Source of the DNA: GJ-E10 sp035625725
GTDB lineage: Bacteria; Pseudomonadota; Gammaproteobacteria; Burkholderiales; Burkholderiaceae_F
NCBI GenBank assembly: GCA_035625725.1
Contig: DASPPB010000043.1
Location: 1 to 64,000 of the forward strand
DNA: 64,000 bases
Direction of reading: 5' to 3'
Below the pieces are notes generated by a model. That model saw nothing but the letters and a program-made list of their open reading frames with translations. It was not told where the DNA came from and did no database searches. Made by a program: the position numbers and the translations under genes. Each line of letters begins with the position of its first letter. The stretch's first letter is position 1. Below are positions 8,641 through 16,254 of this stretch, piece by piece.

Positions 8641-9477
8641 ATGGGCGAAATGGGCGGCATCGAGCAGTTTTTCCTCGGCGGCAATACCTTGCCCGCGATG
8701 CCCGAGGTGGCGCGTCAGCTCATTGCCAGTTTCGACGACGAAAACGTCGACATTCATACGATCGTCGAACTTACGCAGCACGAACAGTTACTTGCGCGCA
8801 AGGTCCTGCGCCTTGCCAATGCAGCCCGATATCCCAATGCGCGCGCCGTGACATGCCTCGACGACGCCGCGGGAGTGCTCGGGATGGAGCGCCTGCGCAA
8901 CCTCGTGCTCGCGGCGTCGATCGCGAGCGCTTTTCCGCAGATTGCAGGCATCGATCGCATCGGTTTCTGGAAGCACGCGATTGCAACCGGTGGTTATGCG
9001 CGCTGGCTGGGTTTCATCTTGGGCGTCGATGCCGACAGCGGCTACTTGGCTGGCTTCATGCTGCGCAGCGGCCAGTTGCTGATGGCGCGCGTCATTCCCG
9101 ATGCAATTGCGCAGGTCGAGGACGGCTGTCGCGCGCCAGGTCTGCGTCTGACTCTCGAAAAGCGCATCATCGGGGTAACGCACGCTCACGTCACGGCTGA
9201 ACTCGCCCGGCGCTGGCTGTTGCCCCTGCGCTTGGTCGATGGCTTCGCGCACGCGGCCGCGCCGCTCGAGGCGCACCCTTTTTCGCTGCTGGCCGCGGTG
9301 CTGAACATGGCCGCCGTAATGGCCGACGCGGGCGCGATGAAGATCGCGCTGGGCCCGGCGCTCGAGCAAGCTAACCGGCCCCTGCTCGATCACCTGCGTC
9401 TGGATGTTCCCTGGTTGCAGGCAAAGGCGCCAACGTTCGAAGAGCTGACGGCACCCATCGACGATTTGCTCGCCTGA
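8641..9477 (+). CDS. HDOD domain protein
   Basis: A 278-residue soluble protein made almost entirely of an HDOD domain (LPAMPEVARQLIASF, then LARKVLRLANAARYPN and VLGMERLRNLVLAASIAS). HDOD proteins are HD-like signalling domains, often connected with c-di-GMP, stress or motility control; they usually lack a complete HD metal site and that appears true here. No partner domain (GGDEF, EAL, receiver) is fused. The gene stands between lnt and glyQ with about 115-135 bases on each side, so it is probably transcribed alone. Its specific role is unknown. Confidence 0.85.
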   Translation: MGEMGGIEQFFLGGNTLPAMPEVARQLIASFDDENVDIHTIVELTQHEQLLARKVLRLANAARYPNARAVTCLDDAAGVLGMERLRNLVLAASIASAFPQIAGIDRIGFWKHAIATGGYARWLGFILGVDADSGYLAGFMLRSGQLLMARVIPDAIAQVEDGCRAPGLRLTLEKRIIGVTHAHVTAELARRWLLPLRLVDGFAHAAAPLEAHPFSLLAAVLNMAAVMADAGAMKIALGPALEQANRPLLDHLRLDVPWLQAKAPTFEELTAPIDDLLA

Positions 9478-9611
9478 TTGCGTCAGGCCACCACGCGCAG
9501 GGCCCGCCGGTCGTCGCACGGAACCGCGGCGACAATTCCGGGCACATCCTTTTATCTTTTCGTCAGTAGAATTCGCCCCGGGCCGCCATTACCACTGGCC
9601 GGCATCGGGCG

Positions 9612-10523
9612 ATGATCACCTTTCAAGAAATCATCCTGCGCCTGCAGGCGTACTGGAACGAACAAGGTTGTGCGCTGCTGCAGCCGATTGATATCGAGGT
9701 CGGCGCTGGGACGTCGCACACGGCAACTTTTTTGCGCGCGATCGGACCCGAACCCTGGCGAGCCGCCTACGTGCAGCCGTCGCGCCGGCCCAAGGACGCG
9801 CGGTACGGAGAAAACCCCAACCGCCTGCACCAGCATCACCAGTTTCAGGTCGTGCTCAAACCTTCGCCAACCGACATTCTCGAGCGCTACCTCGGATCGC
9901 TCGCGGCGCTGGGTGTAGACACGGGGCGCAACGACATCCGATTCGTCGAGGACGACTGGGAAAATCCGACGCTGGGCGCCTGGGGTTTGGGCTGGGAAGT
10001 TTGGATGAACGGCATGGAAATCACGCAGTTCACGTACTTCCAACAGGTCGGTGGTCTCGAATGCAAACCTATAACCGGCGAGATCACCTACGGGCTCGAG
10101 CGCCTCGCGATGTATCTGCAAAATATCGACAACGTCTTTGACCTGATGTACACGCGCTGGGGCAACGGCGGGCAGGAACGTATCTTGCGCTACGGCGATG
10201 TGTTTCACCAAAACGAGGTCGAACAATCCAAGTTCAACTTCGAATATTCGGACCCCGAAATTCTCCTCGAGCAGTTCGTCGTATTTGAGTCCGAGTCCGC
10301 CCGCCTCATGGCCGCGGACCTGGCACTACCGGCCTATGAAGCCCTGCTCAAGGCGGCTCACACATTCAACTTGCTCGACGCGCGCGGCGCCATCAGCGTG
10401 ACGGAGCGCGCGGCATACATTGCCCGCATCCGCAAGCTTGCGCGCGCCGTCGCCCAAAGCTATCTGGCGGCACGCGAGCGCCTCGGGTTCCCCATGGTGC
10501 AGTCGGCCGGGGGTACGCCATGA
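9612..10523 (+). CDS. glyQ: glycine--tRNA ligase alpha subunit
   Basis: A 303-residue catalytic alpha subunit of the bacterial alpha2beta2 glycyl-tRNA synthetase, charging tRNA-Gly. The class II core starts with TFQEIILRLQAYWNEQGCAL and contains the conserved RRPKDARYGENPNR and GLGWEVWMNGMEITQFTYFQ segments. Length is normal for the family. The stop overlaps the glyS ATG by four bases (ATGA), so the subunits are made in a coupled way. Confidence 0.97.
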   Translation: MITFQEIILRLQAYWNEQGCALLQPIDIEVGAGTSHTATFLRAIGPEPWRAAYVQPSRRPKDARYGENPNRLHQHHQFQVVLKPSPTDILERYLGSLAALGVDTGRNDIRFVEDDWENPTLGAWGLGWEVWMNGMEITQFTYFQQVGGLECKPITGEITYGLERLAMYLQNIDNVFDLMYTRWGNGGQERILRYGDVFHQNEVEQSKFNFEYSDPEILLEQFVVFESESARLMAADLALPAYEALLKAAHTFNLLDARGAISVTERAAYIARIRKLARAVAQSYLAARERLGFPMVQSAGGTP

Positions 10524-12661
10524 ACGGCACCAAGGCCGCCAGTGAGGCGCTACTCGTCGAACTGCTCACCGAGGAACTGCCTCCCAAGGCGCTGCCTGGC
10601 TTAGGGCGCGCCTTTGCTGAGGCGATCCATCATGCTCTGGTGGAGCGCGAATTGGCTCCGTCCGATCCTCAGGCGCTGCGCGTCTTTGCCACCCCGCGCC
10701 GGCTGGGTGCGCTTGTCGCCGACGTGCGAGCCGTGGCGCCCGGACGTAGCTTCGAACAGCGGCTGGTGCCGGCGAGCGTCGGCCTGGACGCGCACTCCGA
10801 GCCGACCGCGGCGCTGCGCAAAAAACTCGATGCACTCGGCCTCGTCTATGACCCACGGTGCATCGTGCGCGAATCCGACGGTCGCCAACAGATGCTCGTC
10901 TATCGCGGCCTGCGCCAGGGTGCGACGCTCGCCGAAGGGCTGCAAGCAGCTCTGCAGGAGGCCATTGAGCGGCTGCCGATCCCGAAAGTGATGAACTACC
11001 AACTCGCCGACGGTCGCACGACCGTGCAGTTCGCGCGTCCGGTGCACGGCTTGCTCGCACTTCACGGCTCGCAGATCGTGCCCGTGCACGCGCTCGGACT
11101 GCAAGCCGGGGGGCAAACGACGGGACACCGCTTCCACGCGCCGGGTGTGCTGCGGATCGATCGCGCGCTTTCGTATGAGCATCAGCTTTTCCGGGAGGGC
11201 AAGGTCATCGCGTCATTTTCGGCGCGGCGCGCCCGGATCGTCGAGCAGTTGCAGGCCGCTGCCGCCCGGCTGTCCGCGTGCGCGGTAACGCCGGAGGCTC
11301 TCGTCGACGAGGTCACCGCATTGGTCGAGTGGCCGGTGGTGTACGAGTCGGAGTTCGACGCGGTGTTCCTCGAGGTTCCGCAAAACTGCCTGATCCTGAC
11401 GATGCAGCAAAACCAAAGGTACTTCGCGCTGCAAGACGAAGGTGGCACGCTTCGCAATCGCTTCTTGCTCGTGAGCAATATTGAGACCCCCGATCCCTCT
11501 GCAATCATTGCGGGCAACGCCCGCGTGGTGCGTGCGCGTCTGGCGGATGCGCGCTTTTTCTTTGAGCAGGACCGTCAGCACAGACTGGAGACGCGCCTGG
11601 GTGCCGCGGCAAATGTCGTATACCACCATGCGCTCGGCTCGCAATTGCAGCGCGTCGAGCGCCTGGTTGTTATCGCCAGAAGCATTGCGGCGGAACTACC
11701 TGCATCGCACCGCGTGGACCAAAATGTCGTGGCACGTGCGGCGCTGCTCGCCAAAGCCGACCTGAGCACCGCAATGGTTGGGGAGTTTCCGGAACTTCAA
11801 GGGGAAATGGGCGCGATCTACGCGCGCATCGAGGGCGAGGACGAAGAAGTTGCCACTGCAATCGGCGAGCACTATCGGCCGCGTTTTTCCGGGGATGCGC
11901 TGCCCTCGTCACTTGTCGGCGCCTGCCTAGCGCTGGCCGACAAAATCGAGTCCATCGCCGGACTCTTCGGAGTAGGCGAGCGCCCGAGCGGGGACCGCGA
12001 CCCTTACGCCTTGCGGCGCAACGCGCTGGGGATTCTGCGGATATTGCAAGAACGGGCTATACCCTTGCCGCTGCAGCGGCTCATCGCACTGGCTCTCGAT
12101 GCGTTCCCTCCAGCCGATTTTCCCCGGGGCTTCAAACCCAGCCCCGAGGAAATCGAACAGTTTCTCTTCGAACGTCTACGCGGGACCCTGCTCGAGCAAG
12201 GCTACGGTGCGCACGAAGTCGACGCCGTGCTTTCGTTGCGCCCCGGACGCTTGGATCGCATTGGCGCTCGCATGGCCGCCGTGCGCGCGTTTATGCAGTT
12301 GCCCCAGGCCGAAAATCTGGCAGCCGCTAACAAGCGCATCGGCAATATCTTGAAAAAGGCGCCGGTGGCAGACGCGAGCGCGAGGCTCGATGTCCATTTA
12401 TTGATCGAGCCAGCGGAACGCGAACTGGCCGCGGCGTTTGACGCCGTTGCGCCGCAGGTTGACGCCGCGCTGACAGCCGGCGACGATGCAGGCGTGTTGC
12501 GCGCGCTTGTGCCTCTGAAGCCGCCCGTTGACCGTTTCTTTGACGAAGTCATGGTGATGGTCGACGAGCCGAAGTTGCAGGACAATCGCCTCACCCTGCT
12601 CCGTCAACTGCGCGCACTCATGAACCAAATAGCCGATATCTCGCTGCTGGCCGCCGGATGA
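10520..12661 (+). CDS. glyS: glycine--tRNA ligase beta subunit
   Basis: A 713-residue beta subunit that binds tRNA-Gly and completes the alpha2beta2 enzyme. The N-terminus LLVELLTEELPPKAL and the inner motif FLEVPQNCLILTMQQNQRYF are characteristic of GlyS. An HD-like central region (TAMVGEFPELQGEMG) and the C-terminal anticodon-binding DALR-like region ending FFDEVMVMVDEPKLQDNRL are present. Length is normal. It ends by overlapping plsC; the gmhB gene often placed between glyS and plsC in Burkholderiales is absent here. Confidence 0.97.
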   Translation: MNGTKAASEALLVELLTEELPPKALPGLGRAFAEAIHHALVERELAPSDPQALRVFATPRRLGALVADVRAVAPGRSFEQRLVPASVGLDAHSEPTAALRKKLDALGLVYDPRCIVRESDGRQQMLVYRGLRQGATLAEGLQAALQEAIERLPIPKVMNYQLADGRTTVQFARPVHGLLALHGSQIVPVHALGLQAGGQTTGHRFHAPGVLRIDRALSYEHQLFREGKVIASFSARRARIVEQLQAAAARLSACAVTPEALVDEVTALVEWPVVYESEFDAVFLEVPQNCLILTMQQNQRYFALQDEGGTLRNRFLLVSNIETPDPSAIIAGNARVVRARLADARFFFEQDRQHRLETRLGAAANVVYHHALGSQLQRVERLVVIARSIAAELPASHRVDQNVVARAALLAKADLSTAMVGEFPELQGEMGAIYARIEGEDEEVATAIGEHYRPRFSGDALPSSLVGACLALADKIESIAGLFGVGERPSGDRDPYALRRNALGILRILQERAIPLPLQRLIALALDAFPPADFPRGFKPSPEEIEQFLFERLRGTLLEQGYGAHEVDAVLSLRPGRLDRIGARMAAVRAFMQLPQAENLAAANKRIGNILKKAPVADASARLDVHLLIEPAERELAAAFDAVAPQVDAALTAGDDAGVLRALVPLKPPVDRFFDEVMVMVDEPKLQDNRLTLLRQLRALMNQIADISLLAAG

Positions 12662-13455
12662 GTCGACGCCTCGAGACGCTGGGCATCGCAGTGCGCTCTG
12701 CGCTCTACTTCGTTTTGCTCATCGTTACCGTGGCGCCGTACTCCATCGGCACGCTTCTTTGGGCCTGGCTGCCGCCCAAGCAGCGTTACTGGATGGCGAC
12801 GGGCTGGACCCGCTTCGCCGTTTTTTGTGCCAAGGCAATCTGCGGAATCCGCTATGAGGTCCAGGGGCTGGAGAACCTGCCCGATGCCCCCGCGATCGTT
12901 CAGCCAAAGCATCAGTCGGCGTGGGAGACGCTTTGGCTGACCACGGCGATGCCGCGCCCCCTCACATTCGTCTACAAACGTGAACTGCACTACGTTCCCT
13001 TTCTTGGTTGGGGTATGGCCACACTGGGAATGATTAACATCGACCGCTCCCATGGCAGCAACGCCTTTGAGCACGTTGTCGACGGTGGTACGCAACACCT
13101 CGCGCGCGGTTGGTGGATCGTGATCTTCCCGGAGGGCACCCGTACCGCGCCGGGCGCTCCCCCACGCTACAAATCGGGCGGCGCGCGGCTCGCCGTTCGC
13201 ACTGGCGCCAAAGTGATTCCGATCGCGCTGAATTCTGGCGAGGTCTGGCCGCGGCGCGCGTTTCTCAAGACTCCGGGTACCATTACCGTCTCGATTGGTC
13301 CACCGATTGATCCGGCGGGACGGACCGCCGACGAAGTGGCAAGGCTGGTCGAGAATTGGATCGAGTCTGAAATGCGCCGGATCGCACCGCACCGCTACAC
13401 CAAGGCCTCCGAGCCGGCTGAATTTAGCGAACGTCGTGTCTCATCGCGTGCCTAA
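12658..13455 (+). CDS. plsC: 1-acyl-sn-glycerol-3-phosphate acyltransferase
   Basis: A 265-residue inner-membrane acyltransferase making phosphatidic acid from lysophosphatidic acid. One N-terminal membrane segment (about 12-38) precedes the acyltransferase domain. The catalytic motif reads HQSAWE, that is HX4E rather than the textbook HX4D; this variant is common in betaproteobacterial PlsC. The substrate-binding motif FPEGTR and the GTITVSIGPPI segment are intact. The ATG overlaps the glyS TGA, and the end overlaps the next gene, so it belongs to the glyQS transcription unit. Confidence 0.93.
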   Translation: MSRRLETLGIAVRSALYFVLLIVTVAPYSIGTLLWAWLPPKQRYWMATGWTRFAVFCAKAICGIRYEVQGLENLPDAPAIVQPKHQSAWETLWLTTAMPRPLTFVYKRELHYVPFLGWGMATLGMINIDRSHGSNAFEHVVDGGTQHLARGWWIVIFPEGTRTAPGAPPRYKSGGARLAVRTGAKVIPIALNSGEVWPRRAFLKTPGTITVSIGPPIDPAGRTADEVARLVENWIESEMRRIAPHRYTKASEPAEFSERRVSSRA

Positions 13456-14311
13456 GAAGACAAAGACTTCGCGTCGTGGCGCGGGCCTGGCGGCGATCGC
13501 TGGTGGGGTGGCCGGCGGCGTGCAGCTGAGCCTGGACTTTGACGCTGTACCAACCGCGTCCGCTCCCACCCCGAAGGCACGCGGCAATCCCGATCGGCGC
13601 ATCGTGCTCTCCGGTCGTCCGTGCGAATACCGTTTGCGGCGGGCGCGCCGGCGCACGATCGGTTTTCAGATCGACGACCGCGGGCTGACCATCAGTGCCC
13701 CGCGCTGGGTCTCACTGCGCGACATCGAGGCGGCGATCCTGGAAAAGGAGCGCTGGATTCGCTCACGCCTGGAGCAGTGGCATAAGTGGCGCGCGGAGCG
13801 ACGCCTGCCGCAAGTGCGCTTTGCCGACGGCGGCCGCCTTCCGTTTCTCGGCTCCGAAATTACGCTGCGACTGCGCGCCGATCTGCGCTGCTCGGCGCTT
13901 GCCCCAGGGCTGTTAGGCGACGAACTGTGTCTCGCGCTGCCGCTTCAGGCCACCGAGACGCAAGTGCGCGACGCGGTCCAGACGTGGCTCAAAGAACAAG
14001 CGCGACGGCTGCTCGAGGAGCGGCTGCGCGAACTCAGCGCGCGCAGCGCCGTGCGCTACTCGTCCTGGGCACTATCGTCGGCTCGCTCCCAGTGGGGTTC
14101 TTGCACGGCCGATGGTCGCATTCGCCTGAACTGGCGCCTCATCCACTTCGCCCTGCCCGTAATCGATTACGTGGTGGCACATGAGCTGGCGCACATCAAG
14201 GAGCTCAATCACGGCCCGGAATTCTGGCGTCAGGTCGCGCGACTGTTGCCAGGCTTTGAAGCAGCGCGCGACCATATCCGCAACGAGGATCTCTCGACGC
14301 TTCCCCTCTAA
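13448..14311 (+). CDS. YgjP-like zinc metallopeptidase (DUF45 / SprT-like)
   Basis: About 287 residues. The zinc site HELAHIKELNHGPEFW (HExxH plus a downstream His) and the preceding RSQWGSCTADGRIRLNW segment define the YgjP/DUF45 family. The first 50 residues are basic and Ala/Gly-rich with no clear domain. These proteins are predicted cytosolic metallopeptidases of undetermined substrate. The start is uncertain: GTG at 13448 (VPKKTK) or GTG at 13436, both overlapping plsC. It is the last gene of the run on this strand and faces ksgA. Confidence 0.85.
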   Translation: MPKKTKTSRRGAGLAAIAGGVAGGVQLSLDFDAVPTASAPTPKARGNPDRRIVLSGRPCEYRLRRARRRTIGFQIDDRGLTISAPRWVSLRDIEAAILEKERWIRSRLEQWHKWRAERRLPQVRFADGGRLPFLGSEITLRLRADLRCSALAPGLLGDELCLALPLQATETQVRDAVQTWLKEQARRLLEERLRELSARSAVRYSSWALSSARSQWGSCTADGRIRLNWRLIHFALPVIDYVVAHELAHIKELNHGPEFWRQVARLLPGFEAARDHIRNEDLSTLPL

Positions 14312-14443
14312 GCCGTGCGTTCGGTCCGACTCGTGGCACTCATCGGCGGAGCCCTGCGGCCTTATCACCTTCGCGACCCGTTGGCGCCGCCTCGTGATCG
14401 GGACGCGCCACGGGCCGCCGGCAAAGCCCGGGCGCGGTCTCGA

Positions 14444-15268
14444 TCACGCCTCGAGATGCCGCGACAAGATCGCCGCGGACGTGGGCCGCCCTTCGGCGCA
14501 CTGCGCAAGGCGTACGAAGGCAGCGACGTCGAGCGTCTCCGCGCGGGCACCGGGGTCGACGTGCGCCTGTTCGATCTGCGACTCGACTAACAGCCCCGCG
14601 AGCGCGTTGCGCAAAATCTTGCGCCGCTGCGAAAAAGCCGCGGTCACCACCGCGGAGAACGCCGGTAACGCAACCTGCGGCAACAACTCCGGGACGACCG
14701 GCGTCATGCGAACCACGGTCGACTGAACCTTGGGTGCCGGTCGAAAGCAACCCGCAGCCACATGAAACAGGCGTTCGATCCGATACCGAAATTGCAACAT
14801 CACCGACAGCCGACCGTATTCCTTGCCTCCCGGCGGAGCCGCCATGCGCTCGGCCACCTCTCGCTGCAGCATGAAGTGCTGGTCCTGCACCTGATCGGCA
14901 ATGGCCAGCAGGCAAAAAAGTAGTGGCGTCGATACGTGATAGGGCAGATTACCGACCACACGCAGCGCGCCCCCGAGCTGGCGCGCAAGCTCCCGCCAGT
15001 CCAGTTGCAAGGCATCGGCAGCGATGAGCGCGAGCACCTCGGGTGCAAAGCGCGCGCGCAATCGTGCGACAAGGTCACGGTCGATTTCTACGGCACTGAT
15101 GTGTCCGACGCGGGCGACGAGCTGTTCGGTCAATGCGCCCATTCCTGGTCCAATTTCGACCAGGTGCTGGCCGGGACGGGGGTCGATCGCGGCAACAATG
15201 CGCTCGATGATGCCGGCATCGTGAAGAAAATTTTGGCTAAAGCGCTTGCGCGCCCTATGACCCTCCAT
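14444..15268 (-). CDS. ksgA: 16S rRNA (adenine1518-N6/adenine1519-N6)-dimethyltransferase
   Basis: A 274-residue SAM-dependent enzyme that dimethylates two adjacent adenines in helix 45 of 16S rRNA during small-subunit assembly. The substrate-entry motif KRFSQNFLHD, SAM motif VEIGPGMGALTEQL and catalytic NLPYHVST are all present. The ATG at 15268 gives the usual N-terminus (MEGHRARKRFSQNFL) and overlaps the end of pdxA by 14 bases. It is the distal gene of lptD-surA-pdxA-ksgA, a conserved proteobacterial order. Confidence 0.96.
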   Translation of the reverse strand: MEGHRARKRFSQNFLHDAGIIERIVAAIDPRPGQHLVEIGPGMGALTEQLVARVGHISAVEIDRDLVARLRARFAPEVLALIAADALQLDWRELARQLGGALRVVGNLPYHVSTPLLFCLLAIADQVQDQHFMLQREVAERMAAPPGGKEYGRLSVMLQFRYRIERLFHVAAGCFRPAPKVQSTVVRMTPVVPELLPQVALPAFSAVVTAAFSQRRKILRNALAGLLVESQIEQAHVDPGARAETLDVAAFVRLAQCAEGRPTSAAILSRHLEA

Positions 15269-16229
15269 CGGGCCTTCCCCGCGCCTGTTGGGCCGCGGCC
15301 CAGCGCTGGGCCATCTGCGCGGCGAGCGCAAGAGCCTCCTTCATGCTGCCCGCGTCGGCCTGCCCAGCGCCCGCAAGGTCAAGCGCGGTTCCATGATCGG
15401 CCGAGGTGCGTACCAGAGGCAGTCCGAGCGTGACGTTCACGCCCTTGCCAAAACTCGCGTACTTCAGTGTTGCAAGTCCCTGGTCGTGATACATGGCCAG
15501 GATCGCGTCGGCACGCATCGCGTTGCGCGCCACGAAGATCGTATCGGCTGGCCACGGGCCGGAGGCTTCGATCCCGCGCTGGCGCGCCGCGATCACCGCC
15601 GGAGCAATGATCTCAATCTCCTCCCTCCCAAGGTGGCCGCCCTCACCCGCATGGGGGTTAAGACCGACGACGGCGATGCGCGGCGCCGCGATCGCGAAGC
15701 GTTGCACCAGGTCGTGCTGCAGCACATCGATGCAAGCATCGAGGCGCTCACGGGTAATTGCCCGCGGCACGGCTGCCAACGGCAAGTGCGTCGTGACCAG
15801 GGCAACACGCAGTCCGCCACCGACGAGCAGCATTACCACATGCCTTGCCCCCGTCGCGTGCGCGAGATACTCGGTGTGACCGCGAAATTCGATGCCCGCG
15901 TCGTTGATCACGGCCTTGTGCACGGGTGCCGTGCACAAGGCCGCATACTCGCCCTCGCGCCAACCTTCCAGGGCGCGATCCAGCAGGCGCAATACGTAGC
16001 GCGCGTTACGCGTGTCCAGCCTGCCGGGTTGCGCTGGCGCAACCAACGGCTCATGCATGATGCGCAGGTGCGATGGAAGCGGCCAGGCGATTCCCAGGCC
16101 ACGGGCGGTCGCCTGCAGGAGCTCTTGGTCACCCAGCAGGTCACAGGCCACGCTCGCATCGACGGCCGCACGCAACGCAACCTCCGGGCCGATGCCCGCG
16201 GGCTCCCCGGTAGTGATCGCTATGCGCAT
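15255..16229 (-). CDS. pdxA: 4-hydroxythreonine-4-phosphate dehydrogenase
   Basis: A 324-residue NAD-dependent enzyme of the DXP-dependent pyridoxal-phosphate pathway, acting before PdxJ. The N-terminal ITTGEPAGIGPEVAL motif and the metal-binding histidines in FRGHTEYLAHATG and AMYHDQGLATLKY are visible, with NVTLGLPLVRTSADHGTALD near the end. Length is normal. It starts 26 bases after surA and overlaps ksgA. Confidence 0.97.
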   Translation of the reverse strand: MRIAITTGEPAGIGPEVALRAAVDASVACDLLGDQELLQATARGLGIAWPLPSHLRIMHEPLVAPAQPGRLDTRNARYVLRLLDRALEGWREGEYAALCTAPVHKAVINDAGIEFRGHTEYLAHATGARHVVMLLVGGGLRVALVTTHLPLAAVPRAITRERLDACIDVLQHDLVQRFAIAAPRIAVVGLNPHAGEGGHLGREEIEIIAPAVIAARQRGIEASGPWPADTIFVARNAMRADAILAMYHDQGLATLKYASFGKGVNVTLGLPLVRTSADHGTALDLAGAGQADAGSMKEALALAAQMAQRWAAAQQARGRPDGGS

Positions 16230-16254
16230 GAGGCTTAGGGGTGCCCGACCGTCG

